DNA of 17,070 bases, from assembly GCA_929200515.1 (NCBI GenBank), contig CAKNAD010000031.1, forward strand, positions 1-17,070, written 5' to 3'. The DNA is from Candidatus Gorgonimonas leptogorgiae (lineage in GTDB: Bacteria; Pseudomonadota; Gammaproteobacteria; Pseudomonadales; Endozoicomonadaceae). This document shows, piece by piece, positions 6,522-15,608 of this stretch (within the stretch, counting starts at the first letter, position 1; each line of letters opens with the position of its first letter). A model generated the notes under the pieces. It searched no databases. It had not been told where the DNA came from and saw only the letters and a list, made by a program, of their open reading frames with translations. Made by a program: the position numbers and the translations under genes.

Positions 6522-8525
6522 TTATTTATTATTTTTTTTATCTTTGTTTTCGTCTTTATCTTCATCTTCGTCTTTATTTTTACCTTGATCTTCTTGCTTG
6601 TCTTTATGTTTGTCTTTATCTTCGTCTTTAACTTCTTCAAATTCAGCATCTACAGTGCTATCCTCTCCTTCTTGTTCACCAGAAGCTTGTTGCTTCTCAG
6701 CATACATTTTTTGTACAATTGGAGTAGATGCATCTGAAAGAGCTTTAATTTTAGCTTCTATATCTTCTTTAGAGTCGCCTTTAATAGCCGCTTCTAAATC
6801 TTCAATAGCCTTATTAACTTTCTTTCTTTCTTCTTCTGTTGCTTTATCTTTAGCTTCGTCTAGAGTTTTACGTGTAGCATGCACTAAAGAATCTGCTTCA
6901 TTTCTTACTTTTATTAACTCCTCAAACTTTTTATCTTCTTCAGAGTTAGCTTCTGCATCTTTTACCATTGCATCGATTTCTTCATCAGATAGTCCAGATG
7001 AAGCTTTGATTTGGATAGTTTGCTCTTTTCCTGTTGCTTTATCTTTAGCTGATACGTGTAAAATACCATTTGCATCTAGGTCAAAGCTAACCTCTATTTG
7101 AGGCATTCCACGTGGAGCAGGTGGGATATCTGATAGATCAAACCTTCCTAAAGATTTATTAGAAGATGCTTGTTTGCGCTCCCCTTGGCATACATGAATA
7201 GTTACAGCTGTTTGATTATCTGCTGCTGTAGAAAACACCTGCGATTTTTTAGTAGGAACAGTGGTATTTTTCTCAATAAGCGAGGTCATTACACCGCCCA
7301 TTGTTTCAATACCTAGAGTTAAAGGAGTTACATCAAGTAACAATACATCTTTAATGTCTCCAGATAGTACAGCAGCTTGAATTGCAGCTCCCATAGCAAC
7401 AGCTTCATCTGGGTTTACATCTTTTCTAGGCTCTTTACCAAAAAACTCAGCTACTTTTTGTTGTACTAGTGGCATACGTGTTTGCCCACCAACTAGTATA
7501 ACTTCATCGATATCAGAGATGTTTATATCTGCATCTTTAATAGCAGTTTTGCAAGGTTGTAATGATCTATTTACTAATTCTTCAACTAAAGATTCTAGTT
7601 TTGATCTGGTAACTTTGATATTAAGATGTTTTGGACCTGTGGCATCTGCTGTTACGTAAGGAAGGTTTACATCAGTCTGTTGTGCAGATGAAAGCTCTAT
7701 TTTTGCTTTTTCAGCGGCTTCTTTTAGACGCTGCATAGCGAGCGGATCGCCTTTTAAGTCTATAGCTTGTTCTTTTTTAAACTCTTCAGCTAGGTAGTTA
7801 ATTAGAAGTAAATCAAAATCTTCACCACCTAGGAAAGTATCACCGTTAGTAGCAAGAACTTCAAATTGGTGTTCGCCGTCTACGTCTGCTATTTCAATAA
7901 TAGAAACATCAAAGGTACCACCACCTAAGTCATATACTACTATAGTTTGATCGCCCTTTCTTTTATCTAAACCATAGGCTAAAGCAGCTGCTGTAGGTTC
8001 ATTAATAATACGCTTAACCTCAAGCCCTGCAATTCGACCTGCATCTTTAGTGGCTTGTCTTTGGGAGTCATTGAAATAAGCAGGTACCGTTATTACTGCT
8101 TCAGATACAGTTTCACCTAAGTAATCTTCTGCAGTTTTTTTCATTTTTTTAAGAACTTCAGCAGAAATCTGTGGCGGTGCTTTAGCATCTCCTTTAGCTT
8201 CAACCCAAGCATCACCATTTTCAGCTTCGATGATTGAATAAGGAACCATTTTTATATCTTTTTGCACTACATCGTCTTTAAATCTTCTACCAATTAGTCT
8301 TTTAATAGCAAAAAGTGTGTTTTTAGGGTTAGTCACAGCTTGTCTTTTAGCTGGTTGTCCTACTAATATTTCAGATTCATCAGTATAAGCAATTATAGAA
8401 GGGGTAGTTCTAGTGCCTTCTGCGTTCTCTATTACTTTTGGCTTTTGACCATCAAGTATTGCTACACATGAATTAGTAGTACCTAAATCGATACCAATAA
8501 TTTTATTACTTTGTTTTTTAGACAT
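6522..8525 (-). CDS. dnaK: Chaperone protein DnaK (Hsp70)
   Basis: DnaK is the ATP-driven Hsp70 that binds and releases unfolded proteins with DnaJ and GrpE. From the ATG at 8525 the protein has 667 residues; an upstream in-frame ATG at 8582 is less likely because an AGGAG site lies 6 bases before 8525. The ATPase domain (about 1-390) starts with IIGIDLGTTNSCVA and contains VYDLGGGTFDVS and VILVGGQTRMPLVQ. The linker DVLLLDVTPLTLGIETMGG leads into the substrate-binding domain and helical lid. The usual Hsp70 end, EFEEVKD, is followed here by about 33 extra residues made almost only of K, D, E, N and Q. A sigma-32 promoter lies upstream at 8635-8662. grpE is not next to it. Confidence 0.98.
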   Translation of the reverse strand: MSKKQSNKIIGIDLGTTNSCVAILDGQKPKVIENAEGTRTTPSIIAYTDESEILVGQPAKRQAVTNPKNTLFAIKRLIGRRFKDDVVQKDIKMVPYSIIEAENGDAWVEAKGDAKAPPQISAEVLKKMKKTAEDYLGETVSEAVITVPAYFNDSQRQATKDAGRIAGLEVKRIINEPTAAALAYGLDKRKGDQTIVVYDLGGGTFDVSIIEIADVDGEHQFEVLATNGDTFLGGEDFDLLLINYLAEEFKKEQAIDLKGDPLAMQRLKEAAEKAKIELSSAQQTDVNLPYVTADATGPKHLNIKVTRSKLESLVEELVNRSLQPCKTAIKDADINISDIDEVILVGGQTRMPLVQQKVAEFFGKEPRKDVNPDEAVAMGAAIQAAVLSGDIKDVLLLDVTPLTLGIETMGGVMTSLIEKNTTVPTKKSQVFSTAADNQTAVTIHVCQGERKQASSNKSLGRFDLSDIPPAPRGMPQIEVSFDLDANGILHVSAKDKATGKEQTIQIKASSGLSDEEIDAMVKDAEANSEEDKKFEELIKVRNEADSLVHATRKTLDEAKDKATEEERKKVNKAIEDLEAAIKGDSKEDIEAKIKALSDASTPIVQKMYAEKQQASGEQEGEDSTVDAEFEEVKDEDKDKHKDKQEDQGKNKDEDEDKDENKDKKNNK
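6540..6632 (-). repeat. Degenerate hexamer repeats encoding the DnaK tail
   Basis: On the plus strand this stretch is built from variants of GTCTTT and ATCTTC, which encode the KD, ED and DK steps of the DnaK C-terminal extension. The period of six bases keeps the reading frame, so copy number could change without breaking the protein. Confidence 0.6.
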
Positions 8526-8634
8526 GAAATCTCCTAGAATGTGTCGGTAAATTGATACAATTTTAGCATAAATATAGAACAACTATAAATATTATTGTGC
8601 ATGCTTATGACTATGCTTGATCGTATGCCTATTA

Positions 8635-8662
8635 ATATGTGGTCTTGTTTGTTTTTTTCAAG
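8635..8662 (-). promoter_or_regulatory. Sigma-32 (heat-shock) promoter of dnaK
   Basis: On the minus strand the sequence reads CTTGAAA, 13 bases, then CCACATAT. This matches the RpoH consensus CTTGAAA-N13/14-CCCCATNT at all but one defined position. Transcription would start near 8628, leaving a leader of about 100 bases before the dnaK ATG. It lies in the divergent region shared with the patatin gene. Confidence 0.75.
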
Positions 8663-8814
8663 AAATGTTACAATAAAAACTTGTTTTTTATTTAAAATAA
8701 TAAATATATTACTTATATTTAAAATTAATTACCCTACAAATCTTACAACCTAACAATTTGATGCTATATTTATTTTTATAAATATTATTTAAAATATGTT
8801 GTTAGGAGCCTATA

Positions 8815-11052
8815 ATGACAATTGAAAGAGCTAATAAAGGATTATTTCACAAAACTCTTAAGCAGAGAAACAAAGCAAAAAAGAAAAAAATCAATTCAAC
8901 CGCATCTACACGAATATTTGGAAAAGATATTAACAAGTCAAAAGTTTATCATTCAAAAAAGGCACATGATAACAAAAGCTCCTCAAATAGCAATAACCCA
9001 AGCTTAAAAAGCCTAGATGACACAATAGATACAGATATATATAATAGAATAGTTAATATAACTGATAATACAACTAGCAATCAAATCGATACTAGTATAA
9101 ATAACCAAATTTCCAATAATAATCTAGATTCGCTAGAATCTAGCCATACTCAAGATATAGCAGATGATCCAATACTAAAAGATTTTGTCACTCTCAGCAT
9201 AGAAAATGGTACCGTAGTAGAAAATCTTAAAAGCACTGTTGTAAATAATGCAGGATCACGTAATATTTCTATTTTTGAAACTACTGATGGTAGCTATGAG
9301 TTACACTTAGACCGCCCCCCGATTAAACGTCTTGTTTTAAGTGGTGGTGGTGAGAAAGGTCTCAGCTATGCTGGTACGACGAAATCTCTAGAGCAGGTTG
9401 GAGCACTAAATAAAATTGAAAGCTGCTTTGGTAGCTCTGCTGGTGCATTACAAGCATGCGTAATAGCCATTGGAGGCACGGCGGAAGAAGTAAAAAAATA
9501 TTCTGATGAAATAAATACAAATAAATTATTAAAACAAGAAAATGATTTTTATGATAAAACTAATATTCCTTTAATAGAAGATAAACCTGTTAGTAAACTT
9601 AGCATAATAAGAGCAATATGGGATACAATTGTAAGACTTTATAAGAAACACAACAGCGTAGGTGTTAGATACGAAGCTTATATAAATCACGTAATTGCAA
9701 AAATTTTATTAGCAAGAATTCAAGACAATGATTTATTATTAGAACCAGATTTACAAGATATAATCGAAAAACTAAAAAAACAAGAAAAAGATCCCCGTGA
9801 CTTAACAAATACTATTAATTTTAACGACTTAGATAGATTATCTAAGCGTATACCCCAGATCAAAGATTTAACGGTTACAGGGACAGCTAATATAGGCGGA
9901 AAACATCAGCTAGTTTTATTTAACAAGGATAACTTTAGCGAAACTCCAATTTCTCACGCTGTAAGGGTTTCATCTTCTTTACCACTGGTTTTCCCTGCGG
10001 TATCTCAAAAAAATTTTTTAAATACAAATGAAGATATACAGCTTATAGATGGTGGCTGTATCATGAATACACCTGATCCTGGAATTATTCATCAGACATT
10101 TGATAACGATTTAAAAAAAGATGAAAGCTTAATATTAGTTTTTAATACAAAAACTAATATTAAAAAAACTGCTAGTACAGGAGATAAGTTTGCAAAAGTG
10201 CCAACAACAATGCTTAAAGCTGAAGGCAGAAGACTAAGAGCTGATTATGCATCACAGATGTTAGAAGTTCCGATATCAACTTATATAGGCAAGAAACGAG
10301 TTTCTTTATCTACTATAAGTTTTTTTACAACTAAAGAAAAAGTTAATGCAATTCAACAAGAATCTGAGAGAAAAGCCACAGAATATTTAAATGCTAGAAC
10401 AAGCAAGCAACAACAATACAAATTTACTAACCTAAAAAATTTACTAAACTCACTGAGCGATACCGAACTAGAAGAAATTGAACAAGCAGCTCCAGGAACT
10501 TGTAATGATATAATTCAAATGCGCAAATTAGCATATGAAACAATAGACAATATCAAAAAACAAATTGATAAATACGATGATGAAAATAACATCCCTAAAG
10601 ATGAAAAAATCAATGCCATAATAGATGAATTAGCTACATTAAATCAACAAGTACAAAATGAGACTGAATTTATTAACTGGTTTAGCTTTATTATTAATGA
10701 TAGCAACGATCTGAAATTAAATAGATTTCTAGATTTAACTAGAAATAACCTAAAACCTAATAACAACTCTTTTATTGTATTTAATACAATACATAATGAA
10801 AGAGCAAGAAGAGAGCACCGAAATAGTATTTTTTATGTAATTAGAGAGCATATTTATCCTGTTCTATATGGTTCAAATATTTCCAAAAAGAATAAACAAT
10901 TTATTATTACAGCAATAGATGATTTATTAAAATCATCTACACCACATGAGACAAAAGATATTATGGAGAATTTACATCAAAACTATAAAGCAAAGAATAA
11001 AAATCAAGATGTCTTCAAAATTGATTATTTAAATACCTATCTAAAACTTTAA
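8815..11052 (+). CDS. Patatin-like phospholipase with long unassigned N- and C-terminal regions
   Basis: Predicted serine lipase/phospholipase A of the patatin family, which cleaves acyl chains from phospholipids with a Ser-Asp dyad. The catalytic domain covers about residues 168-440 of 745. It has the oxyanion motif LSGGGEKG (177-182), nucleophile S208 in GSSAG and catalytic D412 in IDGG. Residues 1-150 are low-complexity, rich in Ser, Asn and Lys (with a KKKK at 22-25), and have no signal peptide. Residues 450-745 are mainly helical and match no family I recognise. The layout recalls secreted patatins of intracellular bacteria (VipD-type in Legionella, Pat1/Pat2 in Rickettsia), so an effector role is plausible but inferred. 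AGGAG lies 7 bases before the ATG. A weak hairpin with T-rich sequence after it (about 11095-11155) may end the transcript. Confidence 0.85.
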   Translation: MTIERANKGLFHKTLKQRNKAKKKKINSTASTRIFGKDINKSKVYHSKKAHDNKSSSNSNNPSLKSLDDTIDTDIYNRIVNITDNTTSNQIDTSINNQISNNNLDSLESSHTQDIADDPILKDFVTLSIENGTVVENLKSTVVNNAGSRNISIFETTDGSYELHLDRPPIKRLVLSGGGEKGLSYAGTTKSLEQVGALNKIESCFGSSAGALQACVIAIGGTAEEVKKYSDEINTNKLLKQENDFYDKTNIPLIEDKPVSKLSIIRAIWDTIVRLYKKHNSVGVRYEAYINHVIAKILLARIQDNDLLLEPDLQDIIEKLKKQEKDPRDLTNTINFNDLDRLSKRIPQIKDLTVTGTANIGGKHQLVLFNKDNFSETPISHAVRVSSSLPLVFPAVSQKNFLNTNEDIQLIDGGCIMNTPDPGIIHQTFDNDLKKDESLILVFNTKTNIKKTASTGDKFAKVPTTMLKAEGRRLRADYASQMLEVPISTYIGKKRVSLSTISFFTTKEKVNAIQQESERKATEYLNARTSKQQQYKFTNLKNLLNSLSDTELEEIEQAAPGTCNDIIQMRKLAYETIDNIKKQIDKYDDENNIPKDEKINAIIDELATLNQQVQNETEFINWFSFIINDSNDLKLNRFLDLTRNNLKPNNNSFIVFNTIHNERARREHRNSIFYVIREHIYPVLYGSNISKKNKQFIITAIDDLLKSSTPHETKDIMENLHQNYKAKNKNQDVFKIDYLNTYLKL

Positions 11053-11184
11053 ATTAAAATAACCTAAATTGAGAACAACCAATCTTCCCGCCCTCCGATA
11101 GATGAAGTTAAAGATTTTGAGCGCTTCTCTCGGTAATTTTATTCTTTTATATTTGGATTGTATCTAATTTGTCTTTTAATATAA

Positions 11185-11226
11185 TTGCAACTAAAGGCTA
11201 AAATGATTTATACTATAAAATAGTAT
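11185..11226 (+). promoter_or_regulatory. Probable promoter of msrBA with overlapping dyad
   Basis: TTGCAA (11185-11190), an 18-base spacer and TATACT (11209-11214) make a reasonable sigma-70 promoter. A perfect dyad ATACTAT-AAA-ATAGTAT (11210-11226) overlaps the -10 box and the likely start point, as a repressor site would. Function is inferred. Confidence 0.4.
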
Positions 11227-11346
11227 CTAGGGCATTAAATGGTACTTTAGCGTGCTACATGCTTAATATATAATCCTAAAATAAAAATGTGTATAATGCT
11301 TACAACTATATGTAATACGAATTGCTTAATTTTAATTACTACCCTT

Positions 11347-12201
11347 ATGGCATTTAATAAACTAACACCACAAGAATCAGCTGTTATTGAACATAAATCT
11401 ACAGAATCTCCTTTTACTGGAGAGTATAATGATTTTTATGCTAATGGCTTTTATAGTTGTCGCAAATGTGATTTGCCACTATATAAATCTGTAGATAAAT
11501 TCAACTCAAAATGTGGCTGGCCAAGCTTTGATGATGAAATCCCTAAAAGAGTAGAAAAACAGTTAGATATTGATAAACATCGAACTGAAATAATCTGCAA
11601 AAACTGTGATGGTCATTTAGGCCATATTTTTACAGGGGAGCATTTAACAAAAAAAAACACACGTCATTGCGTAAACTCTTTATCATTAAAATTTAATGAT
11701 ATTACAGATATTTTAGCAAACTTACCTGATGATGATTCAACTCTTGGAGTTATAGTTATTGCAGGTGGTTGTTTCTGGGGAGTTGAATATTTTTTTGAAC
11801 AAGAACTTGGAGTATTAGCTACAGCTCCAGGATATACTGGAGGCTCAATTGAGAATCCTAGTTACAATCAAGTATGTACAGGAGATACCGGACATGCTGA
11901 GGCTGTTGTTGTTGTATTTGAAACTGCCATAACTAACGTAGGATCTTTATATAAACTATTTTTTGATATCCATAATCCTACAGAAAAAAATCGTCAAGGA
12001 TCAGATATAGGTAGTCAATATCGTTCGGCTATCTTCGCTACTACAGACAAACAATTAGATATAGCTAACACTGTATTAAAACAATATCCTAATGCTTATA
12101 CCGAAGTTAATAAATTAAATAAATTCTGGATCGCAGAAAAAAAACATCATCATTATTATCATACCCTTGGTGGCAAACCATACTGCCATTTTAAGAGATA
12201 A
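11347..12201 (+). CDS. msrBA: Fused peptide methionine sulfoxide reductase MsrB-MsrA
   Basis: Bifunctional repair enzyme: the MsrB half reduces methionine-R-sulfoxide and the MsrA half methionine-S-sulfoxide, using thioredoxin. Numbering is from the ATG at 11347 (284 residues). The MsrB domain (about 1-120) has zinc ligands C38/C41 and C84/C87 and catalytic C108 in RHCVNS. The MsrA domain (about 130-284) has catalytic C142 in GGCFWG and a likely resolving C280 near the C-terminus. Domain order is B then A. An in-frame ATG at 11287 would add 20 residues that are hydrophobic but carry no Lys or Arg, so they do not form a normal signal peptide. Homologous MsrB proteins start with FNKLTPQE, which favours 11347. 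Neither start has a ribosome site. The gene ends 25 bp from the convergent glycosyltransferase gene. Confidence 0.93.
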   Translation: MAFNKLTPQESAVIEHKSTESPFTGEYNDFYANGFYSCRKCDLPLYKSVDKFNSKCGWPSFDDEIPKRVEKQLDIDKHRTEIICKNCDGHLGHIFTGEHLTKKNTRHCVNSLSLKFNDITDILANLPDDDSTLGVIVIAGGCFWGVEYFFEQELGVLATAPGYTGGSIENPSYNQVCTGDTGHAEAVVVVFETAITNVGSLYKLFFDIHNPTEKNRQGSDIGSQYRSAIFATTDKQLDIANTVLKQYPNAYTEVNKLNKFWIAEKKHHHYYHTLGGKPYCHFKR

Positions 12202-12226
12202 GATATATACACCTTAGAATCTAAAT

Positions 12227-15200
12227 TTATTGATTCAATATATTATTTATTAAAGGTACTAATGGGTGGCTTGCTAGTGACTTTAACAATAATGAAGTAT
12301 CGTTTTTTATATTTTCTCTATAGTTTTCGAGGCTAGCAAAAAATAATTTTAGTTTTTCTGCATTTAAATTGTTATCTATCACACCAAAATTACCATTTGC
12401 AATGACTTGAGCATTTAGTTGTTGTTCATATAGGGCAATAGGTATAGCATATACTGGCTTTTCTAAATACATAGCTTCTGATAACAACGAATGTCCTGCT
12501 GTGCTAATTATCCCGTGACACGAAAATAAAATATCTTTAAATTCGCTATCACCATGATGATGAAATATTATATTTTTATAAGCTTCAGATATTTTTTCAG
12601 TTTTAGGTATAAAAAAATGAGCTTTAAAATTTTTTGGTAGATTATCTGCTAATGTTTCTGCCCAATGCTTTACTGAAAAATCACACATTTGCTGTGAACT
12701 TATATAAACTAGAATCAAAGGTTGCTCTGATAGTGGTTTATTTTTTGCTTCTAATATTTCAGTTTTTAATATTGGTGGCAGTATTGTTACTTGCTTATTA
12801 GCATTTTCTTTTGCTTTTACTTTAAAAAAAGATAGCGCTATTCTTTGCTTAGCTACAGGAAAAAACATATTTAACCGCTCAATTTCATCTAAATAAGATG
12901 TATCATTAATAGATTTTGGAAAATCGCCTATTAAATATTTACTTTGTTGATCTATTGTAATTAACGGTACTTGTTTTGCATAAGCGTATTGTGCACTAAT
13001 TGCTTCATAATCGCTAATTACTAAATCGGCTTGATTAAATTGTTCCACTACTTTGTGCATCGCTAGCATATTAATATTATAATTAATATCCTGATTAACT
13101 GTATGCTGTGCTGTTTGTAAAAAATCTAAGCCCTGATTGCAACCTACAATATAAGGATTAGCTACCTTAATAATTTTAATGTTTTTACGGTTAGCAAGTA
13201 ACTTTGTCAAATTAGCAACACCCTGACCATAAGTGAACACTATTAGTTCATGGTTATTATCTAATAGATTAGTTATTAACGGCATTTGTCTGTTAATGTG
13301 GCCATTACCTATTCCACAAATACCAATTAATATTTTTTTACTTTTTTTAGTCGTATCTTGCTGTTGGTTATTGGTTATTATATTTGTGAGTTTGTTGATG
13401 CTTCCTGTTATTTTAGTAACAGGAATTGTTAATAGAGACTGTTTTAATTTTTTAGCTAACTGTTGTTTATCTATTGTTGCTATATTGCCATCTAAAATAT
13501 CTTGATCTTCTCCAATAAGTATGTCTTCTCTTTGTTTATCCATAAAAAATGGATACAAAGTATGCAATGCACTTGGTTTGCCAACTTCGCCGCTATAATT
13601 AGAACCGTCGTTTAAATTAATTAAAAAGATAGAGTTAATAATTGCATCTTTATTATCTTCTATGTTCATTGTTAATGATATGCGCTCATTACTCTTATAA
13701 ATTTTATTATAGTTAATAAAATTTAATTTATGCTTATCTTGTTGACGTATGGTTATTGTTTTTGTTCCAGATATAGCTCGCATTTTCCCTTGAGTATCTA
13801 TAGTTACTAGAGTTTTATCTCCAGAAACAATATTATACCCCTGCTTTGCTAATGCTAATGCTGTTGAGGTTTTTCCTGATCCTGGGGTGCCTACTAATAG
13901 TTTATAATTATTAGTAGAATCACTAACTAAAGCACCATGCACAGGATAAATATTTTTTGCTAGCCATAATTTTCTGCAAATTCCATATAATAAATGTAAA
14001 AAATCAGCCGGAAATTGTTGTTTCCAATTAGAAAAAATATCTAATTGATTATTACTATGTTTTAATTCTATGGTATTAGAATTAATAAAATGATGTTTAA
14101 TCTTGAAATCAGCAATTACATTTTGATTATTAGAGCATACTGCTAATTCTGGTATGTGAGCTCCAAACTCAATAGTGTCTTTTTCACTCCAGTTAAAATT
14201 GATATCACTTTCAAATTCTATTGTTAAATTTCCTCCGGTTTTCCACATAATAGTAGATTTAGCATTATCGTCATTTATTGCTGTTTGTATTGCTGACGAC
14301 CATGCTAACAAAGCATTAATTAATTCTTCCATACCATCATTGCCAAATCTGTTTATAATATTAGCAATTTTTAATTTATTATTAGTTTGTTGATAATTAT
14401 TAGCATCAACTAATTTTTGTTGTAAAATAGTTATGAATTTTTCTTGGTAATCAGTATTAGTAGTAAACTCTGCTATTTTGCTAGATATTTGCTCCATTAC
14501 TTCAGCTTTACTAGCGAAATAATCTATAGGTTTACCTTCAGTTATATCGTTCCAATCTATATACCAATCGATTAATTGTTCTTTTTGTAATAATTTTAAT
14601 TGTTGTCCTTGCGAATCATTCATTGGCATTAACCAAATTACAGCTACATTATTAGAAGCAGCCTCAAAAATATTGCCAAGTCCAGGAGTCATTAAGCTAA
14701 TATTAGCATCCTGTAAATTCTTTATTACTTGTGAATAAGTTAGTGTTTCAGGATTTAATATAGTGTCAATACGAGAAAGAAACTTTTTACTTGTAGCAAA
14801 TTGAAATTTATCAAACTTTTCAGGTAATATTGAAATTAAACTTTTACTTAATACAGATATAAAATCATCAAATAAATTATTGTTTATAAGTGGATTTTGT
14901 AGACCACCTAAATTAATAAATAGTTGTCGTTTGTTTTTATTAGCTTGATTTTTTAGTAACGAACTTGGGGTTAACGAAGAAATAATTTTGGTTTGTTTAG
15001 GCAAGGTATCAGTCTTTGCTAAGCGTTCATTAACACCAATAAAGTTTTGTGCAATGTAAAGGTCTAACTGAGGTAGAACATCAGGTAAATTTCGCCAAAA
15101 CCAAGCTAAAGGATCATAAACACCAACGATAAAGCCTTCTTCTTTAGCTATACGAGCATATTTGAAATCTGATGCACTAAAAAAATGGCTATATTTTTTT

Positions 15201-15499
15201 CGTAGTTGTTTTAACTTATTTCTGATTGCTGTTTCTTCTGCCTGCGGAGGCATTTTTATTATATCTTGATAATATTGTTGTTGCTGTAAATCTAAGGTAA
15301 AACCTTCGCCTATATAGCCAATACATTGATTATTCTGCTTTAGCTTAGTTGCAATTTGAGCTATAATAGACGCAGGACCAAAACCAAAAGGTTCTGCATT
15401 TAATAATATAGAGTTATAATTATTAGTATTCGCATGGCTTTTAATAACTAAAAACAACAGCAAAAAAATTAAATTTTTATATATTTTGTTATATTCCAT
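12227..15499 (-). CDS. Exported fusion: GT-B glycosyltransferase-like / HPr-kinase-like / GT-B glycosyltransferase-like
   Basis: A 1090-residue protein with three modules. Residues 1-24 form a Sec signal peptide (basic start, LIFLLLFLVI core, cleavage after SHA). Module 1 (about 30-390) is GT-B-like: LLNAEPFGFGPA at the start, LFINLGGL at 193-200 and TPGLGNIFEA at 271-280, followed by NDSQGQQ. Module 2 (about 400-700) resembles HPr kinase: YPVHGALV before a P-loop, GTPGSGKTS at 537-545, then IVSGDKT. Module 3 (about 720-1090) is a second GT-B-like unit with GIGNGHINRQMP and ISTAGHSLLSEAM. The signal peptide seems real, because the next Met (residue 83) lies past the start of module 1. The ribosome site is weak. 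It lies 109 bp behind the dioxygenase gene and is probably co-transcribed. Acceptor, sugar donor and kinase substrate are unknown. Confidence 0.7.
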   Translation of the reverse strand: MEYNKIYKNLIFLLLFLVIKSHANTNNYNSILLNAEPFGFGPASIIAQIATKLKQNNQCIGYIGEGFTLDLQQQQYYQDIIKMPPQAEETAIRNKLKQLRKKYSHFFSASDFKYARIAKEEGFIVGVYDPLAWFWRNLPDVLPQLDLYIAQNFIGVNERLAKTDTLPKQTKIISSLTPSSLLKNQANKNKRQLFINLGGLQNPLINNNLFDDFISVLSKSLISILPEKFDKFQFATSKKFLSRIDTILNPETLTYSQVIKNLQDANISLMTPGLGNIFEAASNNVAVIWLMPMNDSQGQQLKLLQKEQLIDWYIDWNDITEGKPIDYFASKAEVMEQISSKIAEFTTNTDYQEKFITILQQKLVDANNYQQTNNKLKIANIINRFGNDGMEELINALLAWSSAIQTAINDDNAKSTIMWKTGGNLTIEFESDINFNWSEKDTIEFGAHIPELAVCSNNQNVIADFKIKHHFINSNTIELKHSNNQLDIFSNWKQQFPADFLHLLYGICRKLWLAKNIYPVHGALVSDSTNNYKLLVGTPGSGKTSTALALAKQGYNIVSGDKTLVTIDTQGKMRAISGTKTITIRQQDKHKLNFINYNKIYKSNERISLTMNIEDNKDAIINSIFLINLNDGSNYSGEVGKPSALHTLYPFFMDKQREDILIGEDQDILDGNIATIDKQQLAKKLKQSLLTIPVTKITGSINKLTNIITNNQQQDTTKKSKKILIGICGIGNGHINRQMPLITNLLDNNHELIVFTYGQGVANLTKLLANRKNIKIIKVANPYIVGCNQGLDFLQTAQHTVNQDINYNINMLAMHKVVEQFNQADLVISDYEAISAQYAYAKQVPLITIDQQSKYLIGDFPKSINDTSYLDEIERLNMFFPVAKQRIALSFFKVKAKENANKQVTILPPILKTEILEAKNKPLSEQPLILVYISSQQMCDFSVKHWAETLADNLPKNFKAHFFIPKTEKISEAYKNIIFHHHGDSEFKDILFSCHGIISTAGHSLLSEAMYLEKPVYAIPIALYEQQLNAQVIANGNFGVIDNNLNAEKLKLFFASLENYRENIKNDTSLLLKSLASHPLVPLINNILNQ

Positions 15500-15608
15500 A
15501 GTAAAATTACTTCTATCTTTTATATTAATAAAATTGTTTTAATAATTATTGTTATTTTATATTTACTATGGTTAAATAACTATAACTTTATTAAACTAAC
15601 ATTAACTA

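Noticed and set aside
6598..7101. Long plus-strand ORF opposite dnaK
   Set aside because: It is Ser/Leu-rich antisense of the dnaK lid and tail, an expected shadow of the coding strand.
11287..11346. Signal peptide on MsrB-MsrA from the upstream ATG
   Set aside because: The 20 extra residues have no positive charge and no clear cleavage site, and the conserved family N-terminus starts at the internal Met.
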